A stretch of 64,000 bases of DNA, taken from NCBI GenBank assembly GCA_031292555.1, contig JARLGV010000089.1, positions 1 to 64,000 on the forward strand. Reading direction: 5' to 3'. The notes under the pieces are model-generated. The model saw only the letters and a list, made by a program, of their open reading frames with translations. It made no database searches and was not told the DNA's origin. The DNA is from Fimbriimonas sp. Its GTDB lineage: Bacteria > Armatimonadota > Fimbriimonadia > Fimbriimonadales > Fimbriimonadaceae. Below, one piece after another: positions 15,249 to 23,584 of the stretch; position 1 is the stretch's first letter; each line of letters opens with the position of its first letter. A program made the position numbers and the translations under genes.

Positions 15249-15598
15249 AGTGCCTCCGGATATTGCAGGCGGGCCATATACGCGATCGCGCAGTCGGCGG
15301 CGTCGCCGTTCTGATGGACTTCGACGTCCCCTTGGATCGCATAGGTGTTGGAACCAAAAGCGATCAACGCTTGGGGCGATAGGGAAGCGGCGTCGGCGAT
15401 CTCGAGGGTGACGGTCCATGCATCGCGCAGGACGACGCCGAACCGTTCGAACGCCTCCTTTGGCTTGAGTGGCTGGCATAAGCAAGCGATTGGCGCACTG
15501 GGTGAGTCGGCGACCGGATTCTCGAGTACCGAGTCGGAGCCGGCGGTCTGTGCAACCGTCCGGACCGTGATCGAATGGGGCTTGATCTGAACGGGCAT
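15245..15598 (-). CDS. Small head-tail joining protein
   Basis: The 117-residue protein lies between the connector and the tail-terminator-like gene and is coupled to the latter by a four-base overlap. It has three cysteines and a beta-rich second half (SNTYAIQGDVEVHQNGD). Its place suggests a head-closure or neck protein. No motif is recognisable. Confidence 0.5.
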   Translation of the reverse strand: MPVQIKPHSITVRTVAQTAGSDSVLENPVADSPSAPIACLCQPLKPKEAFERFGVVLRDAWTVTLEIADAASLSPQALIAFGSNTYAIQGDVEVHQNGDAADCAIAYMARLQYPEAL

Positions 15599-15603
15599 AG
15601 GGT

Positions 15604-15966
15604 TTAGTCCGTGCGATAGCGGCTGAGGTTAGGTTGGGAGATCGAACCGAACGTGGCGCCGGTGAACGGGGGCGCCCCTGGCGCCGGCTGGGCCAGCGAT
15701 CGGATCGATTCGGCGAGCCCTTTGAAGAACGCGGCCCGCTCCTGATACTCGTATCGAAGCGGCCCGTTGTCCACCGTGCTCGCCATCCGGGCAAACTCCG
15801 CTCCCGCGCTTTCCGCGAGCTGCGCACAAGCCTCGTCGTACGAGTAAAAGCCCAGCATCGCGTCGATCGTCTCGTCCTGAAATACCGCGGAAGCCGGCGA
15901 AGTATCCGCCAACCGAAGTCGAATCTGGTCCCGTAACGAAGAAAGGTGAGGGTCGAAAGTAAACAT
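15604..15966 (-). CDS. Head-tail connector protein
   Basis: I chose the ATG at 15966 (MFTFDPHLSSLRDQIRLRL, 120 residues), because many phage connectors start with this pattern: an aspartate-rich first helix, then DTSPASAVFQDETIDAML. An in-frame ATG at 16011 would add 15 unlikely residues. The protein is helical, as in gp6-like adaptors that bind below the portal. It follows the capsid genes in the expected order. Neither start has a good ribosome site. Confidence 0.6.
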   Translation of the reverse strand: MFTFDPHLSSLRDQIRLRLADTSPASAVFQDETIDAMLGFYSYDEACAQLAESAGAEFARMASTVDNGPLRYEYQERAAFFKGLAESIRSLAQPAPGAPPFTGATFGSISQPNLSRYRTD

Positions 15967-16062
15967 GGTGCGGGATGAATTGTGCGGGGAACCCGGGGCG
16001 GTGACATCCATGTAGCCGCCGGTGGGTTCGTACCGGCGTTTCGCTCGTAAGTGTTTGAAACC

Positions 16063-16107
16063 CGGAAGCTCGGGTAGCTGCTACTCCTGTCGGCTACCCG
16101 GCTTCCG
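16063..16107 (-). terminator. Long hairpin across the end of the capsid sub-operon
   Basis: Arms CGGAAGCTCGGGTAGC (16063-16078) and GCTACCCGGCTTCCG (16093-16107) pair over about 15 bp with one bulge and enclose the stop codon of the 94-residue gene. No T-run follows, so it may be a partial terminator or an RNA-stability element that keeps capsid mRNA high relative to connector mRNA. Confidence 0.5.
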
Positions 16108-16378
16108 CCTGGCTCGCCGACGCTGTCTCAAGCTCGGCGATCTTGGCGTTGGCCAAGTTCACTTCGGCTTGTAGCGAGGTGATCGTGCTTTGGGCGGCAG
16201 CCAACTGGCGTTTCAGGTTGGAGACCTTTGGCGGATCGGGCGGGGGCTCGCCCGGGAGGAGGGCAATCGCTCCCAGCCGGAGGAGCCGATCGAAATCGGT
16301 TCCGGCTGGGAAGTCGTCCGACGAAACGGTTTGGCCGGGCGCGAACGGCCCGACCGACTGAACGATTTTGACCTGCAT
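16094..16378 (-). CDS. Small capsid-associated protein with C-terminal coiled coil
   Basis: The protein has 94 residues from the ATG at 16378 (MQVKIVQSVGPF), with AGGTG upstream; a GTG at 16387 is an alternative. The N-terminal half has a compact beta pattern. The last 45 residues (from VSNLKRQLAAAQSTITSLQA) are a coiled coil. It follows the major capsid gene by two bases. Proteins of this sort with a short variable fold are common after capsid genes, and the role is unknown. Confidence 0.55.
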   Translation of the reverse strand: MQVKIVQSVGPFAPGQTVSSDDFPAGTDFDRLLRLGAIALLPGEPPPDPPKVSNLKRQLAAAQSTITSLQAEVNLANAKIAELETASASQAEAG

Positions 16379-16380
16379 CG

Positions 16381-17421
16381 TCAGCACCTGAACGGCACGA
16401 TCGCCGAAGGGAAGTAGAAGGCAGGGGCGCCGTTGAACGCAAGGGTCGAGATCCCCCGTGCCGGGTTCTTCTTCAACTCGAAATCAAAGTAGATGTTCGA
16501 GAAGTCCCCCGCTCCCAGATTGCCTCCGGCTCGGATCAAGTCGGCGTGCCGGGTGAAGATGAACTCCGCCACCGGATCGCTGTAATCCCGGGCGCCGACG
16601 AGAACGCCGTATCCCTGGGGAAGGAACAGGTTTACGTTCCCGCTCTCATCCAGGTAAGAGTCGTCGTACTCCACGACCTGCGGAAGGTCGGCTTCGAGGA
16701 GGTACCGATTTACGTCGGCGAGCGTCATCGGCTGCGCACCTGCGTTCACCGTGATGACCCGCTTCGCGCCAAGGTCGTTCGGGTTCGTGTTCGACAGAAG
16801 CGAGTTCACGTCTTGGCTGTTCAGGAATAGCTTGGCGTTCCGCCCGAAACTCACGCTGTGGCCGCGGTGGCGCAGTTTCGCGTTGCGCAGGTCCAGTAAG
16901 GGCGTCGCGGTGGCCACGTTCGACCAAGCGGAGGCCACGTTGAAAGGCGACAGGTTGAACGTGTCGGTCATGATCAACTGGCCGAGCGGACCCAAGACCG
17001 AGTAGGCGCCGGTCGTGAAGAGCGTCCAGCCAACCTGCTTGATTCGTTGGATCATGCGCGTGATGAGATGATCTTGGTCGCCCGCCTGTGCCTCAGTGAG
17101 GTCGATCGCGGTTCCAAAGCTTCCGGCCTGGCGCGAGTTGGTGAGCCAATCCTCGGTCATGGTCTTCTGGTCGCCGTACGGCGCTGGATCGACGCCGAAT
17201 CGGCTGACCGCCTCGCGGTTCACTCGGCCGTAGCCGCCATCGTAGCCGCGCGCCGCCGTGAGACCGACGTAGTTGCCGCGCTGGTCCCAGACGATTCGCG
17301 CGACGTCCTTCGACTTGACCGGCATCAGCTCGAAGAGCGGGTCGCTCATGGTGAGCACCGGCAGCTTGTCCTGAAGGATCATGCTGAGTTCGGCGTTCTG
17401 GGCGTAGACGTATGTGCTCAT
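16381..17421 (-). CDS. Major capsid protein (E-like)
   Basis: The 346-residue protein directly follows a lambda-D-like decoration gene, the D-E order of lambda. Its length matches the lambda E family (about 340). Segments such as FELMPVKSKDVARIVWDQRGNYVGLT near the start and RADLI or NIYFDFELKKNPARG near the end fit this capsid family. It should form the icosahedral shell after the scaffold is removed by the protease encoded upstream. Confidence 0.7.
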   Translation of the reverse strand: MSTYVYAQNAELSMILQDKLPVLTMSDPLFELMPVKSKDVARIVWDQRGNYVGLTAARGYDGGYGRVNREAVSRFGVDPAPYGDQKTMTEDWLTNSRQAGSFGTAIDLTEAQAGDQDHLITRMIQRIKQVGWTLFTTGAYSVLGPLGQLIMTDTFNLSPFNVASAWSNVATATPLLDLRNAKLRHRGHSVSFGRNAKLFLNSQDVNSLLSNTNPNDLGAKRVITVNAGAQPMTLADVNRYLLEADLPQVVEYDDSYLDESGNVNLFLPQGYGVLVGARDYSDPVAEFIFTRHADLIRAGGNLGAGDFSNIYFDFELKKNPARGISTLAFNGAPAFYFPSAIVPFRC

Positions 17422-17425
17422 CGAA

Positions 17426-18181
17426 TCAAGCTCCTGTTACGCAGAGCACGCCGCTGGACGTGGTGCCGTCGATCAGGCGGCCCAACTTGGCGACCGCGTT
17501 CGCGTCGAGGCCGGTGAGGTCGGCCGTGTTGAAATAGCCTGAGATCGCGATCGGGGCGACGTGGCGGACCGCGCCGAATCCGTTGCCCGTCGGCAGCGGG
17601 CCGAACGACACATTGCCCTGAGCGTCGGTGGAGACCTCGAGGACGAGGATGCCGACCGGCGTCTGGGACCCGTCCGTGTTGGTGGACACGTACGGCTCAA
17701 GCGTCCCGTTGGCGACGCCCTGAGTCGTATGGGCGACCGTCACCACCGCGCCCGAACCGGTCAATGCGGCGTTGTTGATCGCCATTAATGGCTGGGGTTG
17801 ATTTGCGAGGGCGCCAGTGAAGTTGCAAACGACGCCGGCCGATCCGAGCGCCCCGCCGGTGCAGGTCACATTGCTCGCACCGATGTTCGGCAGGGCCTGG
17901 AGTGCCGCCTGAACAGTCGCCGCCGAGGCGTTGTAGGCGATCGGCGCTGTCGTATAGACCGTACCGAACCCGAACGTGATGGTGAACGAGCCACCGGTCG
18001 CGCTTGACTGGGTCAGGGTCTGCACGTCGCTTGCCGAGTTGGACGTCACGAGACCGACTACGGCCCCTTTGACCATGTGCTGGTTCGCGGCGACTGGCAA
18101 TGCAGCCTTGAGCATCCTCTCGGGGAACATCGACGGGGTCAGCTCCGACTGAGTGTAGATATCGTAAGGTGCGATGGGCAC
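17426..18181 (-). CDS. Capsid decoration protein with an inserted beta domain
   Basis: The 251-residue protein starts immediately after the protease gene stop. Its ends look like a head-decoration protein: the N-terminus has ALPVAANQHMVKGAVVG and the C-terminus has GYFNTADLTGLDANAVAKLG. Between them (residues about 60-160) is an extra beta domain with NASAATVQAALQALPNIG and an ITFTGALANQ-like strand, a module often repeated in phage and surface proteins. It would sit on the outside of the capsid and could bind the host surface or another ligand. Confidence 0.65.
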   Translation of the reverse strand: MPIAPYDIYTQSELTPSMFPERMLKAALPVAANQHMVKGAVVGLVTSNSASDVQTLTQSSATGGSFTITFGFGTVYTTAPIAYNASAATVQAALQALPNIGASNVTCTGGALGSAGVVCNFTGALANQPQPLMAINNAALTGSGAVVTVAHTTQGVANGTLEPYVSTNTDGSQTPVGILVLEVSTDAQGNVSFGPLPTGNGFGAVRHVAPIAISGYFNTADLTGLDANAVAKLGRLIDGTTSSGVLCVTGA

Positions 18182-19129
18182 TTAGCGAACCTCCTTGTGG
18201 GTGAGCCGGCCCAGATGAGTCGATTGGCGAAGCCGTTCGACCATCGAGGCGTCCGGCGCGTCGGTATCCGCATTCGGGTCGGCGTTCGGGATCTGGGTCG
18301 TGAACAGGCTATGGGGAACGGCATCCTTGAAAAGCTCTCGAAGCGCGGCGAGGTTCGAACCCTCCGCGATCTGACCGTCCTCCGAAAACCGAATTCTGCC
18401 TTGGCCGTCCGCGATCGCCGCCGCTTTGAACAGTGCGGCGAGGCTGGCGCGCTGGGCGGGCACCGCCTTGGAGGCACGGATCGTCTCGTCGGCAAACCTT
18501 TCGGCCGCCGTCGCGACGTGGGCGGTTACGAGCCGCTCGTTCGTCGTGCGGAACTCGGAAAGCTGGGCCGCGATTGAGGGATCGATCTGGGCTTCCGGTC
18601 GTGCCGGCGTGGGAACGGCGAAAGCGGCGTCCAATTCGGCCGGATCGATTCCGGCTTCGGTGACCGCGTCTGGGGCCTTCTTGAAGAGCACTCGGAGGCG
18701 GTCGGTCAATGTCTGATGCATAGGTTCTGTCTCCTGATTGGGTGGCGAGGCCGGTGGTTCGGCCTGGGCGATGGAGAATGCCGCCGCCACTTCGGCATCC
18801 CGGATTCGGGGGCTGAGCGTGAGGGCGCAGCCGACGATGTTCTTTGCGTGGTCGAAGGTGAGGGAAGTCTGGAGGTGGCCGCCGCACAGTTCGTGCAGCC
18901 ACCGCGGGATCGCGAGCCGGCCCATTGCGTTCCGGCCATCGAGCCAGATGCGTTCGAGCCGCCCGAGCCGGTGCCCGAGCAGGTCGCGGAACGGCGAATG
19001 CTCAAGGTCGAGATCGACGCCGGCGAACGCCCGGACCCGGTCCGCAAGTTCCTCCGAAGAGATCGCGAACCCTTTGTCCGGGTACTCCCCTGCCTCAAAG
19101 ACCTTGCCGACGTATGTGATAGTGTTCAT
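18182..19129 (-). CDS. Prohead protease/scaffold-like protein
   Basis: I take the ATG at 19129 (MNTITYVGKVFEAGEY), giving 315 residues. The first 130 residues look like a phage protease domain (ELADRVRAFAGVDLDLEHSPF with a likely catalytic His, then MGRLAI and LQTSLTFD). The remainder is helical and charged, like the scaffold part of lambda C/Nu3 or Mu I/Z proteins. The frame stays open upstream to 19408 through three repeat copies, but that part is repeat-derived. No ribosome site precedes the ATG, and a repeat array ends only about 15 bases upstream, so the original 5' end may have been altered. Confidence 0.6.
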   Translation of the reverse strand: MNTITYVGKVFEAGEYPDKGFAISSEELADRVRAFAGVDLDLEHSPFRDLLGHRLGRLERIWLDGRNAMGRLAIPRWLHELCGGHLQTSLTFDHAKNIVGCALTLSPRIRDAEVAAAFSIAQAEPPASPPNQETEPMHQTLTDRLRVLFKKAPDAVTEAGIDPAELDAAFAVPTPARPEAQIDPSIAAQLSEFRTTNERLVTAHVATAAERFADETIRASKAVPAQRASLAALFKAAAIADGQGRIRFSEDGQIAEGSNLAALRELFKDAVPHSLFTTQIPNADPNADTDAPDASMVERLRQSTHLGRLTHKEVR

Positions 19130-19144
19130 TTGGAAATTGGAGCG

Positions 19145-19320
19145 CCCCCCCGTAGCCGCTGCCTCCGTGGCAGCGCCAGAAACCAACGGGACATGGACCC
19201 TGAAGCGAAGCCCGCAGCCCCCGTAGCCGCTGCCTCCGTGGCAGCGCCAGAAATCAACGGGACATGGGCCCTGAAGCGAAGCCCGCAGCCCCCGTAGCCG
19301 CTGCCTCCGTGGCAGCGCAA
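19145..19320 (+). repeat. Tandem array of three hairpin repeats, 71-bp period
   Basis: The core CGCTGCCTCCGTGGCAGCG occurs at 19157-19175, 19228-19246 and 19299-19317, exactly 71 bases apart. The flanks also repeat: GCAGCCCCCGTAGC before and CAGAAAYCAACGGGACATGG after. Confidence 0.9.
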
Positions 19321-19433
19321 GAAACCCAACGGGACGCGGCACATCCTGGTAGACGACGGTGTTGGATCGATCGCCTAGCGCGGCCGCCGTGACCGGCCCA
19401 TCCGCCACTCCTCTGCCGGAGGGGATCGCGTCG

Positions 19434-19452
19434 CGCTGCCACGGAGGCAGCG
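19434..19452 (-). repeat. Hairpin repeat copy, inverted
   Basis: The same 19-base core on the opposite strand. It stands 95 bases beyond the 3' end of the second pseudopilin gene, so the gene pair lies between oppositely oriented copies (this one and 20097-20115). Confidence 0.85.
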
Positions 19453-19546
19453 GCTATCGTGGGCTGCGGCTGGGTCCGGGCACGGTGGCATGCGGGAGGG
19501 TTTCGAAGGGGCCCGTGCTTGGCCGCACGCCGCGCTCCGCGAGAAG

Positions 19547-19996
19547 CTACTCGTCGCTTCCCACGGTCAGGTCGGCCCTTTCGCCGGTTCCGCCGGGGGC
19601 GCCGTCGGCTCCGTAGGATGTGACGGCGAAGCCTTTGCCGGCCGGGCCGGGGCATCGGTAGCGATAGGCGTAGCCCCAGTCGTCGCGGAGCAAGCGCATG
19701 TTCAGATACGGACCTGACCACCCTTGAATCCCGGCGGGCTTTACGTACAACGCCTGCAAACCTTCCCTCTGATGTGGATACCGGCCGCAGTCCACGCGGA
19801 ACTGATCGATGGCGTTGCTCAGGGTGGCAAGGTCAGAGAGGGTCTTGGCTTGCCGACTGCTTCGTCCACCCAGGATCGTCGGCATGAAGTATGCAGCCGC
19901 GAACCCGGACAGGAGGATTGCTCCGGCGACAACTGTTACTACGAACCCCCTCGTTCGGATTTGGATCGTTTGTGGCAGTTCAATCATCGACGGCAA
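19547..19996 (-). CDS. Pseudopilin GspG-like protein, copy 2
   Basis: The 149-residue protein has one membrane helix (about 18-40) and a C-terminal GspG-type domain: AIDQFRVDCGRYPHQREGLQ, then GPYLNMR, DDWGYAYRYRCPG and SYGADGAPGGTGE. In type II secretion the G pseudopilin forms the pseudopilus shaft with calcium bound near this C-terminus. The N-terminus lacks the G-F-T-L-x-E cleavage motif, so it is probably an uncleaved membrane protein. It is closely similar to the gene at 20273-20722 (tandem duplication). Both lie in the phage head operon where a Mu-F-like minor head gene would be expected. Confidence 0.8.
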   Translation of the reverse strand: MPSMIELPQTIQIRTRGFVVTVVAGAILLSGFAAAYFMPTILGGRSSRQAKTLSDLATLSNAIDQFRVDCGRYPHQREGLQALYVKPAGIQGWSGPYLNMRLLRDDWGYAYRYRCPGPAGKGFAVTSYGADGAPGGTGERADLTVGSDE

Positions 19997-20096
19997 TTCC
20001 CCCTGCTAACTGTCTAGACGACCCAGCCGAACGCCCGTTCGATCATTGGGGTTAGAGTTCACCAATACTTGTACCGGAGCCCGCTGCCCCCGTAGC

Positions 20097-20115
20097 CGCT
20101 GCCTCCGTGGCAGCG
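20097..20115 (+). repeat. Hairpin repeat copy between the pseudopilin genes
   Basis: Core CGCTGCCTCCGTGGCAGCG with the usual CCCCCGTAGC before it and an AGAAACCGAATGGGACACGG flank after it, like the 19-kb array. It lies between the two pseudopilin genes, about 100 bases upstream of copy 2. Confidence 0.85.
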
Positions 20116-20272
20116 CTAGAAACCGAATGGGACACGGCGCATGAGGATGGACGACAGATCGGAGAGGGCGACGAATCGATCATCGGGCACTGCTGTGGCC
20201 GACTTTTCTGCCATTCTCGTGCCTTTGGAGTACGCTTCGCGCAGCTACGGAGGCGACGAGGGTTGCTACCCG

Positions 20273-20722
20273 CTACTCATCGCTTCCGTTCGAGATGTCC
20301 GCGTCATCGCCAGTGCCTCCGGGGCGACCGTCGGCTCCGTAGGACAGGACTTGATAGCCCCTACCCGTCGGGCTTGGACAGCGATAGTGATAGGGGAACC
20401 CCCATACGTCGGGGGGCATCCGCATTTTCAGATACGGTCCATTCCAGCCTTTTGCGTCGACGGGCTTGTCGTATAGTGCCGAGAACCCCTCGCTTTGCTT
20501 GGGATATCGTCCGCAGTCCAAACGAAACTGATCGATCGCGTTGCTCAACGCGGCGAGATCCGCCGGGGTTCTACGAGTACTGGTGGCCGTCCTGCTAAGG
20601 ACGATGGGGAGCAAGTACAGCGCGACGAAAACGAGCAGCACGATGGACCACATCGCTATGGTGGCCATACGCCAGGGATCTCGCGTTCTCCGTACCTCCT
20701 GTTCAATGGACGCAAGATTCAT
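20273..20722 (-). CDS. Pseudopilin GspG-like protein, copy 1
   Basis: The first in-frame ATG is at 20722 (MNLASIEQEVRRTRDPW), giving 149 residues. A membrane helix spans about residues 20-40. The C-terminal half has the GspG pattern (AIDQFRLDCGRYPKQSEG, GPYLKMRMPPDVWG, YHYRCPSPTG, SYGADGRPGGTGDDADI). The canonical prepilin cleavage site and Glu+5 are missing. It begins 98 bases after the portal gene stop, on the same strand, so it is probably cotranscribed with the virion genes. With copy 2 and the plus-strand prepilin it makes three pilin-like genes in this block. Confidence 0.8.
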   Translation of the reverse strand: MNLASIEQEVRRTRDPWRMATIAMWSIVLLVFVALYLLPIVLSRTATSTRRTPADLAALSNAIDQFRLDCGRYPKQSEGFSALYDKPVDAKGWNGPYLKMRMPPDVWGFPYHYRCPSPTGRGYQVLSYGADGRPGGTGDDADISNGSDE

Positions 20723-20820
20723 ACCATCACCGTAATCGCCCAGACGAATCTGCCTCGACTCAAGTTCATCTTCCAAGGTTAGAAGATAACAATACAGCCC
20801 CCCCTCGTAAACCCCGAACC

Positions 20821-22203
20821 CTAAACTCCGACCCCCGCCCTTTCCGGCAACCCAAGGATCTCCCGATCGATGTCGGGCAGTTGCGACGGGTCGATGTAGC
20901 CGGCGGTCACCAAAGAGGCGACGGCGGTGGCGTTGATCGCGAAGTCGGGGCGCGACATCTTGAGCATCGTCGCGACCGGTGTGTATCGCTCGGCGAAGGC
21001 GGCGCCGAAATTCATCTCTACGAACGGCCGGAACAACCGGTGGGTCAGCATGTCGCAGATCTCGCGCCGTACGAACTGAACGAGGTCGTCGACCACGTCT
21101 TGGGAGGCTCCGGTGTCCGCCTTCGACCCGTGCCGCGCTTCGAGCATCGCTCGCCCGGAAAGAAGGAAGGTGGTCACCATCTCCCGGTCGCAACGGTCGA
21201 AGAAGTCCTCGAAATACTGGCCATTCGAATCGGGCCGATGCACTTCGACTTTCGTCCCGCCCGGAAACGTAGCGGTGCCTCCGTTCGATAGCTGCTGCAG
21301 AATCGACTGGATCGCGGCTTGAATGTGAACGGTCTTGCCCGATACCGGATCCTGCACGTTGACTTGGTTGATGTCTTCCGGCGCGATCGCGGTGATCATC
21401 CCGCCGCCGAACTGAACCGCCGTCTTCACCGCTTCCGGCTTGACGATCTGCTTGCGGTACCAGGGATCGTATGCTCGCCGGAACCACGATTGACCTCGAG
21501 GGTCGCCATCCTTCCCGCCGAAAGTGAGCAGCATCAGCTTGCTCGGAGCAATCGCGTTGGGAATCCGATCCAACCCGTAGACGATGCCGTTGCGAAGCGC
21601 GATCGACACGCCCGGCACGACTGCGATCACGCCCCGAAGAGAGTTGTATTCATCGAGCACGAACGCATAGTTCTGACGCGGCTTGGGCCGGATGGAGCGA
21701 GGGACGACCCGGCCGGCAAGGGCGCCCGATTCGACGATTTCGGCGTCGATCTCGGCAAGCCGGTGCCCCTTGTGCATGGCATCCAGCATCTCCCACAGGA
21801 TCTTCCGGATGGGCCGGTCGGTGATCGCCAAGCGGTCGACGAACGCCTGACAGAAGTCGGCCGCCACTCGCGCCTTGGCAAACTCGGCGTGCTTGGAGGC
21901 CGGCGCATGAGGCCGGGGCTCCTCGATGCATGGCGTCACGTGGAGGTCGACGCTGAGCGTCAGAATCTTCAGATAGGCCTCCGCTCCGCCGAGCATTGCG
22001 TCATTTGCCATCCTTTCGTAGATGTCCGGCCCAAAGTCGCGCTCCGCATCGTCGATCGTCTGAGCCAGCGCCCGGTCTGTTTGCAGAAACCCGTACTCGA
22101 CCGAGGAGCCGATGTACGAGCCGACGAGGTCGGTCGCCACCGATTGCCGATCTTGAATCGGAGGTCGGCCGGTTGTCGGGCGAGGTTGCGTGCGTTTCTT
22201 CAT
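20821..22203 (-). CDS. Phage portal protein (DUF935/Mu gp29-like)
   Basis: The 460-residue protein follows the terminase by six bases. Its order and content (an N-terminal basic segment, then the central FRRAYDPWYRKQ and GGGMITAIAPEDI region, and C-terminal ATAVASLVTAGYIDPSQLPDID) fit the DUF935 portal family used by Mu-like phages. The portal forms the dodecameric ring through which DNA enters the capsid. The Mu-type portal combined with lambda-type D/E capsid genes shows module mixing. Confidence 0.8.
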   Translation of the reverse strand: MKKRTQPRPTTGRPPIQDRQSVATDLVGSYIGSSVEYGFLQTDRALAQTIDDAERDFGPDIYERMANDAMLGGAEAYLKILTLSVDLHVTPCIEEPRPHAPASKHAEFAKARVAADFCQAFVDRLAITDRPIRKILWEMLDAMHKGHRLAEIDAEIVESGALAGRVVPRSIRPKPRQNYAFVLDEYNSLRGVIAVVPGVSIALRNGIVYGLDRIPNAIAPSKLMLLTFGGKDGDPRGQSWFRRAYDPWYRKQIVKPEAVKTAVQFGGGMITAIAPEDINQVNVQDPVSGKTVHIQAAIQSILQQLSNGGTATFPGGTKVEVHRPDSNGQYFEDFFDRCDREMVTTFLLSGRAMLEARHGSKADTGASQDVVDDLVQFVRREICDMLTHRLFRPFVEMNFGAAFAERYTPVATMLKMSRPDFAINATAVASLVTAGYIDPSQLPDIDREILGLPERAGVGV

Positions 22204-22209
22204 CGTCGG

Positions 22210-23574
22210 CTATCTTCCCGCCGCATATCCCATCGCTTCCGATCGGGGCGGCATGTACGTCGGCATGGCCGGGGGATGGCCCGCCGTCAACTCGTTGAAT
22301 GCGTCGGAGGCGGCGTCGACCGAGTCGTCGTGACGGCCGTTCGGGAACTGACGAAGCTCCTCGACGAACGCGGCGTTCCACGACGCCCGGATCATCATCA
22401 CGTTCCCCGCATTGACCTGGGCGGCGAACGGATCGGCACGGACCTGCTTGTCGCCCGATACCGGGATCGCCTTGACCGCGAAACCGGCGAGCATCCGGGT
22501 CAGAGCTTGAGCCTGCTCTTTGCCGGCCTGTCCCGGATCCTGGGGCAATCGAATCGGCGTCCGAACTCCGTCCAGAGCGGCTGCCTGTCGCATGCGCTCG
22601 TTTCGTTCGTCCGGACTCCATTGTCCGCGCACGACGTCCAAGATCCAGAACCGGCCCGGTTGGTCGATGCCCATAAGAACTCCGACCGTATAGTCGCCCC
22701 CTCCCTTCGAGGAGGCGAGATCCCAGGCGCGACACCACCGAACCACGATCGGCGCTTCACTGCGGATGCCCTCGACCAAATGGCCCACCTTGAAGAACGA
22801 ACCCTCTCGAGGTGTGGGATCGCACTGGTAGAGCGCCTGGAAGGAGCGTTCGCCGAGGGCCTTCTGCTCCAGAAGCCACTCGAGCGTTCGCCGTTCGGGA
22901 CAAAGCGGCTCGCCGACGGAACGGCCAAGCGGGTCGTTCGTCGACTCGCAGATCGCAGGCAGTTTGACCACCGCCCAACGTTTTGCCTCGGACGAGTTCA
23001 GGATGCGGCCCCTCAGGTCGTCTTCATGCCACGGCGTCAGAACGAGCACTTTTTGGCCGTCCTGCTGGATTCGCGTGCTGAGTTCGTCGACGTACCACTC
23101 CCAGACCTTCTCGCGGTATGTTTCGCTCTCCGCGTCCTCGCGCCCCTTGATCGGGTCGTCGATGATCGCGAGTTCGGCTGGATTGCCGGTCAATCCCCCG
23201 CCGATCCCAACCGCGAGCAGACCGCCTCCGGCCGCCAACTCCCATTCGCTCGCCGCATTGCGATCGCTTGCGAACTTGAAGCAGTTTCGCGCCACTGCGA
23301 TGCGCCGTATCTTGCGGGCGAGTTTGTCGACGTACGACTGGTTGTAGGCGGATACGACGACGCGCAGCCGAGGATCGGACTCGAGACGGTACACCGGGTA
23401 GCGGACGGTAACCAGTTCTGACTTCCCGTGTTGAGGCGGGCAGAGCACCATCAGGTTCCGAATCTCGCCGAGGGCATGCGCCTCCAGCCGCTCCCGAATG
23501 TACACGAGGTGCGGCCAATGCCATTTGAAGATGGGGCTCACTTCCGCGAGCCACTCGGCGAAAGGAGAACTCAT
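22210..23574 (-). CDS. terL: Phage terminase large subunit
   Basis: The 454-residue protein has the packaging ATPase: Walker A at residues 46-52 (PPQHGKS) and Walker B with catalytic acid at about 134-140 (LAIIDDP), then a coupling motif in LTPWHEDD. The C-terminal RNase-H-like nuclease begins near WDLASSKGGGDYTVG and ends with an HDDSVDAASDA motif. It cuts and pumps phage DNA through the portal encoded next. There is no small terminase gene directly upstream, though the small genes between 23,900 and 24,600 include candidates too short to assign. Confidence 0.92.
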   Translation of the reverse strand: MSSPFAEWLAEVSPIFKWHWPHLVYIRERLEAHALGEIRNLMVLCPPQHGKSELVTVRYPVYRLESDPRLRVVVSAYNQSYVDKLARKIRRIAVARNCFKFASDRNAASEWELAAGGGLLAVGIGGGLTGNPAELAIIDDPIKGREDAESETYREKVWEWYVDELSTRIQQDGQKVLVLTPWHEDDLRGRILNSSEAKRWAVVKLPAICESTNDPLGRSVGEPLCPERRTLEWLLEQKALGERSFQALYQCDPTPREGSFFKVGHLVEGIRSEAPIVVRWCRAWDLASSKGGGDYTVGVLMGIDQPGRFWILDVVRGQWSPDERNERMRQAAALDGVRTPIRLPQDPGQAGKEQAQALTRMLAGFAVKAIPVSGDKQVRADPFAAQVNAGNVMMIRASWNAAFVEELRQFPNGRHDDSVDAASDAFNELTAGHPPAMPTYMPPRSEAMGYAAGR

Positions 23575-23584
23575 CGACTCCGGC

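Larger units (their letters stand above)
19130..19546. other. Gene-free stretch filled with hairpin repeats
   Basis: This 417-base gap holds three direct copies of the hairpin repeat with a 71-bp period, then one inverted copy (19434-19452). The remaining sequence (19340-19430 and 19455-19546) shows no convincing gene, although a short plausible peptide frame exists near 19340-19408. It separates the pseudopilin pair from the protease gene. Confidence 0.6.

Noticed and set aside
19145-19320. CRISPR array from three evenly spaced repeats
   Set aside because: The spacers are themselves near-identical, the unit is a 71-bp tandem repeat with a hairpin core, and no cas gene is near.
19130-19408. 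N-terminal extension of the protease frame through the repeat array
   Set aside because: Its sequence is repeat-derived and changes frame with each 71-bp unit, so it is open by chance; the ATG at 19129 fits better.
21319-23421. 700-residue plus-strand open frame opposite terminase and portal
   Set aside because: It is antisense to two convincing phage genes, is arginine- and histidine-rich, and has no family signature, as expected of a shadow frame at high GC.
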